From IMG/VR virus record IMGVR_UViG_3300035156_000119, positions 1 through 48,764 of that record: a DNA stretch of 48,764 bases; one strand, 5' to 3'. A program made the translations under genes and the position numbers. Of the stretch, positions 8,844 through 17,000 are shown in pieces; the first letter of the stretch is position 1, and the number at the start of each line of letters is the position of its first letter. The DNA comes from a virus. The notes under the pieces were generated by a model. That model had not been told where the DNA came from. It saw only the letters and a program-made list of their open reading frames with translations, and did no database searches.

Positions 8844-9045
8844 CAAGGATTTTCCGACCGGCGACGGCGTTACGAAGATGAAGTTCAAAGACCTGGGCGG
8901 CCAGCACGCCAGGGTTATCGCGGTCGCAAGCAGCGGCGCGAGCGCGGCGGGCGACAGGACGATGGCACTGGGCGACGGCGTCACAAAGATTCGCCTGCGG
9001 GACATGGGCGACGGCACACATGCAGAATTGAAATACGGGGTCTAA
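8836..9045 (+). CDS. Small protein with two GDG-K-KD-G repeats
   Basis: 69 residues from TTG 8836, overlapping the previous gene by eight bases. It holds two internal repeats, GDGVTKMKFKDLG and GDGVTKIRLRDMGDGTHAE. The second repeat is nearly the same as the N-terminus of the next, much larger protein (GDGNSFKRFKDMGDGTHAE). It may be a virion-anchoring module or a truncated paralogue of the next gene's first domain. Function unknown. Confidence 0.6.
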   Translation: MSDKDFPTGDGVTKMKFKDLGGQHARVIAVASSGASAAGDRTMALGDGVTKIRLRDMGDGTHAELKYGV

Positions 9046-9049
9046 AACT

Positions 9050-10423
9050 ATGGCAGATAAAATCATCCCACTGGGCGACGGCAATTCGTTTAAACGATTT
9101 AAGGATATGGGCGACGGTACGCACGCTGAAGTCGTTTCACTGTCTGGCGCGGGCGGGAAGAAGTCGATCCGTGGAATGGATAAGTGGTTCGGCGCGGTAC
9201 AAAACGGAAAGACGTTCAACGAGCCGGACGGCGTGCTTTACAACTTTGCCAACTACGGCGGCGGGTACAAGCGGGAAGTGGAGGCGCATTTCACGGCTGT
9301 CCGCCTGTACTGGGTAAGTCGGGCCGCCACCCCTATGACCGGCAGCAAGAGCCTTATCGGCGTCACCGAAGTGGCCGATATCTCAACGGCAGCTTCAGCG
9401 TTTCACCCCGTTATGGGCGGCGCTGTGCGCAATACCGTCGTCACAGCCCCGAATACGCTTGGCTACATGCTAGTGACCTGGGGCGGACAGCCAACCGTTG
9501 ACCATCCCGCCGCCAACCTCGCGCCGCAAGTCAGGGTGTCGGACTGGATGCCACTGGCGAGTATCCCGCGCACGGATGGCGGCACGCGCCCGCTGTTCCT
9601 CAACCGGAACGAACACGACGGCGTGAGCGGCGGCAAGTTCGCCACGTTCTTCCTTGCGGGCGTTTCTTCTTTGCGAACAGCTATCGCGGCGGCGCGCGGG
9701 CGAATTTTCCAGACGTTCACCGGGGCCAACATGGTATCGACCCCATCCGCAGTGAACGGGGCGGTCGGCACCGCCACGTTCGAAGTCTTCCCGGAATTCC
9801 GGTTCAATGTGCCGTCCGTGTCGGTAATCGGCGTCGGCGATTCGACCTTGCAGTGCGAGGGGTTGGCGCTCACTGGCGGCATCACGTCCTGGGGTATGCG
9901 CGGCTGCGCCGAATTGTCCACCGTCACGCGCCCAGTAATCTGGGCAAGCTGCGGCGCGGCAGGGAAAAAATTCGTTGAATTCTGGGCGCGGTTTGTGGAA
10001 CTGGTCACTGCCGGGTACAAGGTGGACATCCTTCTTGTTCAGCCGCTGAGCGTCAACGACTACAACGGCGACATTGCGAACTTCGCGTTGTATATCCAGA
10101 CCGGCAAGAATCTTGCGCAATCCATTTTCGAATACGCGCAAGACAACGGTATTAGGGGGCTGATCTTCATGGGCCTGCTGCCGTACAATCCGCTGACCAC
10201 AGCGGACGACAATCTGCGCAAGGCTTACAACATGTGGCTGAAGGATTTCGCCACGTCTATCGGCGCGAAGTATCTGGAATTCGAAGGTCTGGGCGATGGG
10301 GCGACGCCAGAGCGCTGGATTCCAGCGTACAACTACAATGCCGATGGTCTTCATCAGAACGAAGCGGGCATCGAAGCCATCATGGTTCCCAAATTCGTCA
10401 GCGCGCTTTCGGGCCTGATCTAG
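9050..10423 (+). CDS. SGNH/GDSL esterase-like tail protein
   Basis: 457 residues. Residues about 1-35 repeat the module seen in the previous ORF and probably anchor the protein in the virion. A beta-rich middle is followed by an SGNH hydrolase-like domain: block I is VGDST (Asp264, Ser265), and block V is DGLH (Asp432, His435). Enzymes of this family remove acetyl groups from polysaccharides; in phage tails they usually act on capsule or O-antigen at the cell surface. Position before the baseplate genes is unusual, since such domains more often lie among fibres. Octamer copy 3 is near the start. Confidence 0.75.
   Translation: MADKIIPLGDGNSFKRFKDMGDGTHAEVVSLSGAGGKKSIRGMDKWFGAVQNGKTFNEPDGVLYNFANYGGGYKREVEAHFTAVRLYWVSRAATPMTGSKSLIGVTEVADISTAASAFHPVMGGAVRNTVVTAPNTLGYMLVTWGGQPTVDHPAANLAPQVRVSDWMPLASIPRTDGGTRPLFLNRNEHDGVSGGKFATFFLAGVSSLRTAIAAARGRIFQTFTGANMVSTPSAVNGAVGTATFEVFPEFRFNVPSVSVIGVGDSTLQCEGLALTGGITSWGMRGCAELSTVTRPVIWASCGAAGKKFVEFWARFVELVTAGYKVDILLVQPLSVNDYNGDIANFALYIQTGKNLAQSIFEYAQDNGIRGLIFMGLLPYNPLTTADDNLRKAYNMWLKDFATSIGAKYLEFEGLGDGATPERWIPAYNYNADGLHQNEAGIEAIMVPKFVSALSGLI
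9088..9095. repeat. GTTTAAAC octamer, copy 3
   Basis: In the fourteenth and following codons of the esterase-like gene, TTT-AAA-CGA in-frame, within CGTTTAAACG. Confidence 0.85.
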
Positions 10424-10425
10424 CC

Positions 10426-11061
10426 ATGAGCGCCGAACTAGAGCGCCTCATGTCGAACATGATCCGCATCGGCGTCGTTGCGGAACTGGACGAAGCGAAC
10501 GCCCGCGTAAAAATGCGGGTGAACGGCCTGGTCACGGACTGGATGCCCTTCAACACCGGCAGGGCGGGCGCGACCCGCACCTGGTCCGCGCCGCGCCCCG
10601 GCGAACAACTGGTGGTGTTCGCGCCGTACGGCGACACCGGCCAGGCGTTCGCCGCGCAGTCGGTCTACCAGGACGCGCACCCGCCACCGGCTACCAGTCA
10701 GGACCAGGAGCACACGATTTTCCCAGACGGCAGCACGCTCGACTACAACAGCGCAAACAACACCTACACGCTGACCGTAGTCGGACAGGGGAACGTCATC
10801 GTGAATTGCAAGAAAATGACGGTGAACGCGACCGAAAGCGTCACGCTGAACACGCCGGACACGTTCTGTAAGGGGCGCTTAACCGTCGATGACCTGCTGA
10901 CTTGGAAAAACAAGTCGCAGGGCAGCAACGGCCTTTTCATCAACGGCGTGGGCTGCATCGTGTCCAACGGCGATCACGTCGCGGATGGCTGGTCCCTGAA
11001 GACGCACCCACACATGGAACAGGGCGACGGCATGAAGACCAGCCCAGCACTCCCAGGCTAG
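10426..11061 (+). CDS. Baseplate assembly protein V (spike), P2 gpV-like
   Basis: 211 residues from ATG 10426. The N-terminal OB-like part (IRIGVVAELDEANARVKMRV, then WSAPRPGEQLVVFAPYG) is the classic gpV signature. The C-terminal half repeats short beta strands (YTLTVVGQGNVIVNCKKMTV) and ends with SLKTHPHMEQGD, typical of the membrane-piercing spike tip with iron-binding His-x-His. The trimer closes the tail tip and punctures the outer membrane. Begins the P2-type V-W-J-I order. Confidence 0.9.
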   Translation: MSAELERLMSNMIRIGVVAELDEANARVKMRVNGLVTDWMPFNTGRAGATRTWSAPRPGEQLVVFAPYGDTGQAFAAQSVYQDAHPPPATSQDQEHTIFPDGSTLDYNSANNTYTLTVVGQGNVIVNCKKMTVNATESVTLNTPDTFCKGRLTVDDLLTWKNKSQGSNGLFINGVGCIVSNGDHVADGWSLKTHPHMEQGDGMKTSPALPG

Positions 11062-11063
11062 CC

Positions 11064-11081
11064 GGAAAACCCCCCGGAGGA
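11064..11081 (+). repeat. Dispersed 18-mer repeat, copy 3
   Basis: Exact intergenic copy right after the gpV stop. It is followed after a single A by a perfect 14-bp inverted repeat. Its GGAGGA is the only strong ribosome-binding sequence upstream of the gpW gene, yet is 30 bases from the gpW ATG. Confidence 0.95.
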
Positions 11082-11082
11082 A

Positions 11083-11123
11083 GATTCCGTCCATGCCGTC
11101 GACAATGCTGCATGGACGGAATC
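11083..11123 (+). promoter_or_regulatory. Perfect 14-bp hairpin over the gpW start codon
   Basis: GATTCCGTCCATGC (11083-11096) pairs exactly with GCATGGACGGAATC (11110-11123), loop of 13 bases. The gpW initiation codon (11112-11114) lies inside the 3' arm, so a folded transcript should hide it. There is no T-run, which argues against a terminator. It may control translation of the baseplate wedge gene or place the upstream GGAGGA near the ATG. Confidence 0.7.
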
Positions 11124-11450
11124 AACGCACTTACAGGCAAGAAGCTGGACGGCTTAGCGCACCTGCGCCAGTCGGTCCGCGACATTCTCACGACGCCAAT
11201 CGGCACGCGTGTGATGCGCCGCGACTACGGCAGCAGGCTGCCGCGCCTGGTCGATGCGCCGATCAACAGCGAAACCATCCTGGAAATCTACGCCGCCACT
11301 GCCGAGGCGCTGAAGCGGTGGGAGCCGCGTTTTTTGCTGAGGAATTCGAAAATCGTCAACGCCGCGCCTGGCCGCGTCGAACTGGACCTGACCGGCGAAT
11401 ACCTGCCGGAAGGACGAGTAATCACGCTTGACGGAATCGAGATTAACTAA
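11112..11450 (+). CDS. Baseplate wedge protein W, P2 gpW/gp25-like
   Basis: 112 residues. GKKLDGLAHLRQSVRDILTT, then GTRVMRRDYGSRLPRLVD, is the diagnostic gpW/T4 gp25 sequence; this lysozyme-like fold protein forms part of the baseplate wedge and contacts the first sheath ring. The ATG at 11112 is the only in-frame start and is inside a perfect hairpin without a normally spaced ribosome site. The stop and the gpJ start overlap by one base (TAATG). Confidence 0.9.
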   Translation: MDGINALTGKKLDGLAHLRQSVRDILTTPIGTRVMRRDYGSRLPRLVDAPINSETILEIYAATAEALKRWEPRFLLRNSKIVNAAPGRVELDLTGEYLPEGRVITLDGIEIN

Positions 11451-12349
11451 TGGCAGGTGCATTTACCGCTGTAGATTTATCGCAGCTTTCCTTCCCTGAC
11501 GCAGTCGAATCGCTGAACTACGAAACGATTCTGACCGCGATGCTGGCCGACCTTCAGGCGCACTTCCCGGAGTTCAGCGCCTTGGTTGAATCGGACCCGG
11601 CATTTAAAATCATGGAGGTCTGCGCCTACCGCGAAGTGCTGCTTCGCCAGCGCGTGAACGAGGCGGTCAAGGCCGTCACGCTGGCATACGCTGCTGGCGC
11701 GGACCTGGACCAGATCGCGGCGCGCTACGACGTGGAGCGCCTGCTGCTGGTAGCTGAAGACCTAACGACAACGCCTGTGACCCTGGCTGTCTACGAAGAC
11801 GACGACAGTCTGCGCCGCCGCGTGCAACTGTCGTTCGAAGGGTTCAGCACGGCGGGGCCAGAAGGCGCGTATGTTTTTCACGCGCTGGGCGCTGATGCCG
11901 ATGTTCTGGACGTGGCCGTGACCAGCCCAACGCCTGGCGTTGTGTCCGTGGCCGTGCTGTCCCGCGAGAGTAATGGCACGCCGTCGTTCGAACTGCTGGC
12001 CGCTGTCGACGCGACCCTGAGCGCTGACAACGTGCGCCCATTGACGGACAACGTGAATGTGTCGGCGGGTCAGATCATCAATTACAGCGTGGTCGCATCG
12101 CTGGTTCTTTTCGACGGCCCCGACGCCAATGTGGTAATTCAAGGGGCGCTGGCCGCGATGGAAGCCTACGCGACTGCTTCGCACCGCCTGGGGCGTGACG
12201 TAACGCTGTCTGGCATCTATGCGGCGCTGCATCAGCCAGGCGTTCAGCGCGTGGCGTTGTCTTCGCCCGTAGCCGACATCGTGACTGCCTGGAATCAGGC
12301 CGCGTATTGCCTGGGCATCACCCTGACATCGGGCGGCGTCGATGCCTGA
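11450..12349 (+). CDS. Baseplate protein J, P2 gpJ-like
   Basis: 299 residues, equal to the usual gpJ length. The start (LSFPDAVESLNYETILTAML), the helix LRQRVNEAVKAVTLAYAAGA and the DLDQIAARYDVERLLL segment identify the gpJ/T4 gp6 family, which forms the ring of wedge dimers at the baseplate periphery and triggers sheath contraction. Overlaps the next gene by eight bases. Confidence 0.92.
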   Translation: MAGAFTAVDLSQLSFPDAVESLNYETILTAMLADLQAHFPEFSALVESDPAFKIMEVCAYREVLLRQRVNEAVKAVTLAYAAGADLDQIAARYDVERLLLVAEDLTTTPVTLAVYEDDDSLRRRVQLSFEGFSTAGPEGAYVFHALGADADVLDVAVTSPTPGVVSVAVLSRESNGTPSFELLAAVDATLSADNVRPLTDNVNVSAGQIINYSVVASLVLFDGPDANVVIQGALAAMEAYATASHRLGRDVTLSGIYAALHQPGVQRVALSSPVADIVTAWNQAAYCLGITLTSGGVDA

Positions 12350-13004
12350 CCACTTGCTGCCCAATAACGCGTCCAAGGCGGAACAGGCCATGTCGATGGC
12401 CGTGTCGCGGCTTTCTGACGTGCCGCTGGCAGTGCGCGAATCGTGGAGTCCAGACACATGCCCCTCGCACCTTCTGCCGTGGCTCGCCTGGGCGTTTAGC
12501 GTCGACAAATGGGACACCGGCTGGTCCGATGAGCAGAAGCGCGGCGCGATTCGGGCAAGCGTGTTCGTGCACAGGCACAAGGGAACGCTAGGCGGGGTCA
12601 TCGCGGCGCTGGACGCGGTCGGATATGCCAATGTGCTGACGGAATGGTTCAACATGGTCCCGCAGGGCGATCCCTACACGTTCGGGGTTGATATCACAGT
12701 CGCGGACTTTGGCATCCCCACGGCGGCGGCCTTCGATAACATTGTCTCGATCATCAATGCATCGAAAAACGTTCGTAGTCACTTGGCGTCGTTCACAGTT
12801 CGCAGCACGCGACGCGGCAACATCTACGCCGCAGGCGTGGCGCTTTGTGGTGAAACAGTTTTCATCAGGGAGTATGTCGACCCGCTGCAATTCAGCGACC
12901 TACTGACCGAAGCGCTTGCAAACGGGTACGAGCAGACGGAAGCGGCAGTATTGGCGCTTCATGCACACATCAACACAACGCTGTCATCAGCGAACTACTG
13001 GTAA
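12342..13004 (+). CDS. Tail protein I, P2 gpI-like
   Basis: 220 residues. LLPNNASKAEQAMSMAVSRL at the N-terminus, then PWLAWAFSVDKWDTGW and RGAIRASVFVHRHKGTLGGV are hallmark gpI sequences. The protein links the baseplate to tail fibres. It directly precedes the tailspike and fibre genes, as in P2 where I is followed by H. Confidence 0.92.
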   Translation: MPDHLLPNNASKAEQAMSMAVSRLSDVPLAVRESWSPDTCPSHLLPWLAWAFSVDKWDTGWSDEQKRGAIRASVFVHRHKGTLGGVIAALDAVGYANVLTEWFNMVPQGDPYTFGVDITVADFGIPTAAAFDNIVSIINASKNVRSHLASFTVRSTRRGNIYAAGVALCGETVFIREYVDPLQFSDLLTEALANGYEQTEAAVLALHAHINTTLSSANYW

Positions 13005-13010
13005 AACAAA

Positions 13011-14735
13011 ATGACTCTCTCAAACGAAGTAGCGAAATTCATCACCGACAGCGGCCTGGCGCATCAAATCGTCCACGGCGATGAAAACACCCAGGTCATG
13101 ACCGAAGGCGGTCCGGTGAAGTCATTTGCAAAGGCTGTGAAAGACATCGGTTCGACCGTGCCGTTTTCAGCATCTGGCGCTGGCTCGATTGCCAGGACGA
13201 TGGAAGAGAAAGTTCGTGAAGGGTTCGTAACGCCGCAGGATTTCATGAGTGATGCGCTACGCGCTCATGTGGCGAGCGGTGCGGCAACGATATCGGTCGT
13301 TGAGGCATTCGAAACGGCGCTGTCGAAAGGCGTGCCAGTCTGGGTTCCGTCCGGGGGGCGAAAGTACCTGTTCAACCGGCAGCTTCTCATCCCCAGTGGC
13401 GCAACGATCTACGGCGACATGTCGGACATTGTGCTTGCAGACGGCGTGAATGGTCATGTGCTGCGCATTGCCGACAACGCGACCAACGTGAAAATTACCG
13501 GTCTGCGCATCAACGGCCGTAAGGCAACAAACGCAGGCGGGCACGGCATCGCTTGTAACGGCGGCAGCAATATCCGCATCAACGACAATTACGTTTTCGA
13601 CTGCGCCGCAGCCGGGATTTATTTTGCTGGCACGACGATGGACAATGTAGACGCAAAGCATAATTTCGTAACCGGCTGCGGCGCAGGCGGCATCACGGCG
13701 AACTCCATCGTCACTCATTTTGCTTTTAACGATAATAAAGCCTGGTTGAATGGATCGCACGGCGTCGGAATTGTGGGCGTGGCAAAGCACGGCACAATCA
13801 ACAGTAACGTCTGCTGGGACAACGGCCAGGGCACCCCGAACGCCGACAATATCACTGGGTACAACGTTGAAAACGCGCATATCACTGTCGACGGCAACGC
13901 CTGTTCTGGCGGCCTGAACAATAGCATTCACATGGGCGGCCAATTCATCACGATAACGGACAATACCGTCTTTGACCCAACGCAGTATGGAATTGTCATG
14001 CTCGCCAATACGGGCATCTGCAATGGTTGCGTTGTTGCGAACAACACGGTAATCGGCGCTGGCGTAAGTGGCTACTGGTTAGAAAACTGCACAACCGGCT
14101 CTGTCAACGGCAATGTTTCGTGTGACAACGCGGCGCACGGTTTCGCCATCGACGGCTGTTTCAACATTCCTTTTGGCAGCAACTCTGCAAGCGGCAACGG
14201 CGGCGACGGCTTCCGCAATGGCGTCGCCAGTGCCTTCCTGTCATTTGCTGGCTGCACGGCACGCGCCAACATCGGCGACGGCCTTGAACTTGGCAACGTG
14301 ACCGATTCGACGATTGCCGGCTGCACGTTCACCGGTAACACCGGCTGGGGCATCAACGCATCCGGCACCGAGGCGCGAAACGTCATCGGCATTAACACCG
14401 TGCGCGGCAACACTGCCGGACAGATCGCGCAGCCAAACGTCTCTACTCGGGTTGCTGACAACGAGACAGGCGTATCGCGCAGCATCCCGTCAGCGGCCAC
14501 ACTGACGATTCCGCCAGGCGGCTCTTATTACTATGTGGGCGGCACCACAAACATCACCAACATGACGCCCAGCTTTGTCGAGCGCCAAGTGACTCTGCAA
14601 TTTGACGATGTTCTTACGATGACAGACGGCGGAAACCTGAGCCTGGCGAGCAACTTCGTTACTGCGTTTAAACGAACAATCACCGTCATCTGGGACGGCG
14701 CTAAGTGGAATGAAATCGCACGCAGTTCGAACTAA
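13011..14735 (+). CDS. Tailspike with right-handed beta-helix
   Basis: 574 residues. After a short N-terminal attachment region (about 1-110) there is a PSGATIYGD entry motif and then repeated short strands with Asn/Gly turns (NVKITGLRINGRK, NIRINDNYVFDCAAAGIYF and many more, about 130-480) typical of the parallel beta-helix of polysaccharide-binding or -cleaving spikes. The C-terminal 80 residues are a separate beta domain. It probably trimerises and binds or digests a surface glycan. Octamer copy 4 lies near the end (14666). Base composition is a little more AT-rich than the baseplate genes. Confidence 0.85.
   Translation: MTLSNEVAKFITDSGLAHQIVHGDENTQVMTEGGPVKSFAKAVKDIGSTVPFSASGAGSIARTMEEKVREGFVTPQDFMSDALRAHVASGAATISVVEAFETALSKGVPVWVPSGGRKYLFNRQLLIPSGATIYGDMSDIVLADGVNGHVLRIADNATNVKITGLRINGRKATNAGGHGIACNGGSNIRINDNYVFDCAAAGIYFAGTTMDNVDAKHNFVTGCGAGGITANSIVTHFAFNDNKAWLNGSHGVGIVGVAKHGTINSNVCWDNGQGTPNADNITGYNVENAHITVDGNACSGGLNNSIHMGGQFITITDNTVFDPTQYGIVMLANTGICNGCVVANNTVIGAGVSGYWLENCTTGSVNGNVSCDNAAHGFAIDGCFNIPFGSNSASGNGGDGFRNGVASAFLSFAGCTARANIGDGLELGNVTDSTIAGCTFTGNTGWGINASGTEARNVIGINTVRGNTAGQIAQPNVSTRVADNETGVSRSIPSAATLTIPPGGSYYYVGGTTNITNMTPSFVERQVTLQFDDVLTMTDGGNLSLASNFVTAFKRTITVIWDGAKWNEIARSSN
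14666..14673. repeat. GTTTAAAC octamer, copy 4
   Basis: In the last part of the tailspike gene, in-frame TTT-AAA-CGA, with the extended match CTGCGTTTAAACGAAC shared with copy 2. Confidence 0.85.
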
Positions 14736-14743
14736 GGGAAGCA

Positions 14744-15574
14744 ATGACTTATCTCATCAAACTAACAGCGGTTGGCCTGGCGAAGTTGGCCGCAGCGGGC
14801 GCAGGCGGCGACACGGTGAACCTGACCCAGATGGCTGTCGGGGACGGGAACGGCAACCCGACAACGCCAGACCCATCGCAGTCAGAGCTTGTCCGCGAGG
14901 TTTTCCGCACGCCGATCAATTCGCTTCTGGTCGATGCTAACGACCCGACAATCATGCATGCGGAAATGCTGATTCCATCGAACATCGGCAACTTCGCAAT
15001 CCACGAAGTTGGCATTTTCGATCAAGATGGAAGCCTGTTTGCTGTCGGGAACTTCCCGGCGACATGGAAGCCACTTGCGACCGAAGGAAGTAGCCGCGAC
15101 ATGATCATCGACGCGGCCATTAAAGTCAGTAACGCCAGCGATGTGACCCTGGTAATCGATACGCAGTTCGTGGGCGCGACGCGGTCGTGGGTCATTTCAA
15201 CGATCACGCGGGCCTACATCATCCCTGGCGGCACCACGCACCAGGTGCTTCGGAAGATCAACAACCAGGACGGAAATACAGAGTGGGCCGACCCTTCGGA
15301 AGCGAATATCCTGGTCGACGTAATCAAAGAGCGGCAGACGGCAGCAGAAGGTCAGGACACGTTCACGCTGTCGGTTTGCACCACTGATGGCGTTGCCGTC
15401 TACGTCGAGGGGTCGCGGCAGCACGAGTTCGAAATTCTTACCGGCGTCAGCGTGAAACTGGCGGTGGCACTACCGCTGGGGACCGATGTGTTGTTCGTGC
15501 AGAACGAGCCGAACGAGCCGCTGAAAATCCCCAAACGCATCAAATTCATTGGCTACTTCATAGGGCAAATCTGA
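14744..15574 (+). CDS. Tail-collar fibre protein (DUF3751-type)
   Basis: 276 residues; AGGGA precedes the ATG. The first 150 residues carry the P2 gpH N-terminal signature: LTAVGLAKLAAAGAGGDTVN, the MAVGDGNGNP loop, IHAEM-type strand and NFAIHEVGIFDQDGSLFAVG. This domain docks fibres to the baseplate. The C-terminal part lacks the long gpH repeats, so the fibre may be completed by the small downstream proteins. Confidence 0.85.
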   Translation: MTYLIKLTAVGLAKLAAAGAGGDTVNLTQMAVGDGNGNPTTPDPSQSELVREVFRTPINSLLVDANDPTIMHAEMLIPSNIGNFAIHEVGIFDQDGSLFAVGNFPATWKPLATEGSSRDMIIDAAIKVSNASDVTLVIDTQFVGATRSWVISTITRAYIIPGGTTHQVLRKINNQDGNTEWADPSEANILVDVIKERQTAAEGQDTFTLSVCTTDGVAVYVEGSRQHEFEILTGVSVKLAVALPLGTDVLFVQNEPNEPLKIPKRIKFIGYFIGQI

Positions 15575-15894
15575 TGGCATCTGCATTGATCGGAAAAGCG
15601 GCATTGGCCGCTGGGACGGAAGTCCAACTGGGGATCGCGGTCCCTGTAAATCAAACCGCAATCATGAACGTTTCTTTCGTGAATCGAGGTGCGTTTCCGG
15701 CCAAAATCCGGCTTTCAGTCGGGGCCGGAATTGGAAGCGCGGACGCGGACGCGATTTCGTACGACCGCACCCTGCTGCCGAACTGCGAATACGAAAAGAT
15801 GGGCATGGTCTTGACGGCAGGCGAAAAAATCTTTGTGCGCAGCGACGTGGCGACGGTGTCGGCGCGCGCACACGGCTTACTGGAAGGGGCGTAA
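15574..15894 (+). CDS. Small fibre-associated protein, unknown
   Basis: 106 residues, start overlapping the preceding stop by one base. A predicted beta-sandwich: PVNQTAIMNVSFVNRGAFPA, then YEKMGMVLTAGEKIFVRSD. Similar small proteins occur next to fibre genes in other phages. Probably virion-associated; no catalytic motif seen. Confidence 0.55.
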   Translation: MASALIGKAALAAGTEVQLGIAVPVNQTAIMNVSFVNRGAFPAKIRLSVGAGIGSADADAISYDRTLLPNCEYEKMGMVLTAGEKIFVRSDVATVSARAHGLLEGA

Positions 15895-15897
15895 CAC

Positions 15898-16950
15898 ATG
15901 GGTATCGCATACGATAACAACGACCTGTCGTACACGACAGATAACGGGTCCAACCTGACGCGCCCGCATGGCTTTCTGGGCATCTTCGGGCGCGGCGCAT
16001 ACAAGGTGTTCGAGCAGAACGGAAACTTCATCGTTCCGGCTGGCATATCGAGGCTGCGCGTGCGTGTCGTGGGCGGCGGCGGCGGCGGGTCCAACGGGCC
16101 TAACGGCGGCGACGCCAAGGTGAGCGGCGGCCCAAGTGGTGGCGGCGGCGGCGAGTTTGCTATCGGCGTGTTCAATGTCGCGGCGGCACAAAGCTTCGCA
16201 GTGACTGTTGGCGCGGGAGGAATGTCAAATTCCAATGACGGTTCGGCTGTTGGTGGCGCAGCTATTTCGCTGGCTGGCGGCGCATCTTCTTTTGGCGCGC
16301 TCATTTCCGCAGCCGGTGGACAGCCTGGCCGGTGTCAGAACGTCGGCAACGCGACGTTGAATGCGGGCGGCCTTGGCGGCACTGGCGGCACTGGCGGCGA
16401 CTTCCGTGCCAGTGGCGGGCAAGGCGGCGCGGGGAAGGAGCGGTATGCTGGCGGCGGCGGCGGCGCAGGATCGCAACTTGGCGAAGGCGGAAGCGTCTCC
16501 CAACTTGGCACATTCAACACTGGCGGCGCGGGCGTGTGCAACAACGTCTTTGCAGTAACCACTGTTGGTGGGATTGCTAATTACGGCTGTGGCGGCGCAA
16601 GCGCTTTCGGAAGTTCGAGGGTCGCCCCCGGACCAAACGCATACGGCCAGTTAGCGGGCGAAGTTGCGGCAGTCGGCTACAACCTTTCGCAGGCGGTCAT
16701 CCGGTTCCCATTCGACGGCTTCATGGGCGGCGGCGGCAGTATCGGCGGCGGCAACGGCGGGAGTGGCGGCGGCGGCGGTGGCGGGGCTGTCGGCGGCTTT
16801 GGTGGCGATGGTGGCGGGGGTGGCGGCGGCAATGTGCCAACTTCCGTCGCTGTTAGTCTTGGCGGCTACGGCGGCGGCGGGGGCGGGTTTTGTCGGATCG
16901 GCGGACCGTTCAATTCGGGCGGCCCTGGCCTGGTCATCGTGGAATACTGA
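15898..16950 (+). CDS. Glycine-rich tail fibre/adhesin
   Basis: 350 residues. A short N-terminal part is followed by the common fibre sequence FEQNGNFIVPAGISRLRVRV, and then by many Gly runs (five to eight Gly in a row). Gly-rich bundles of this type build the tip of some fibre adhesins, where variable loops between polyglycine helices bind receptors. The simple-sequence codons (GGC repeats) make the gene prone to recombination and slippage, which could change host range. Inferred receptor-binding role. Confidence 0.75.
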   Translation: MGIAYDNNDLSYTTDNGSNLTRPHGFLGIFGRGAYKVFEQNGNFIVPAGISRLRVRVVGGGGGGSNGPNGGDAKVSGGPSGGGGGEFAIGVFNVAAAQSFAVTVGAGGMSNSNDGSAVGGAAISLAGGASSFGALISAAGGQPGRCQNVGNATLNAGGLGGTGGTGGDFRASGGQGGAGKERYAGGGGGAGSQLGEGGSVSQLGTFNTGGAGVCNNVFAVTTVGGIANYGCGGASAFGSSRVAPGPNAYGQLAGEVAAVGYNLSQAVIRFPFDGFMGGGGSIGGGNGGSGGGGGGGAVGGFGGDGGGGGGGNVPTSVAVSLGGYGGGGGGFCRIGGPFNSGGPGLVIVEY

Positions 16951-16956
16951 TCCAAA

Positions 16957-16979
16957 GGCCGCCCGCATGATGGGCGGCC
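16957..16979 (+). terminator. Strong hairpin between fibre genes
   Basis: Stem GGCCGCCC / GGGCGGCC with a seven-base loop just after the Gly-rich fibre stop. There is no T-run, so it may be an mRNA-protecting or weak attenuating hairpin rather than a true terminator. Confidence 0.5.
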
Positions 16980-17000
16980 ATCTCTCCAACAGAAGGAATT

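Noticed and set aside
11093-11431. ORF from ATG 11093 with well-spaced GGAGGA
   Set aside because: It is out of frame with gpW, its sequence is a composition shadow (Arg/His/Pro-rich) and it has no family likeness. The odd ribosome-site spacing is reported as a finding instead.
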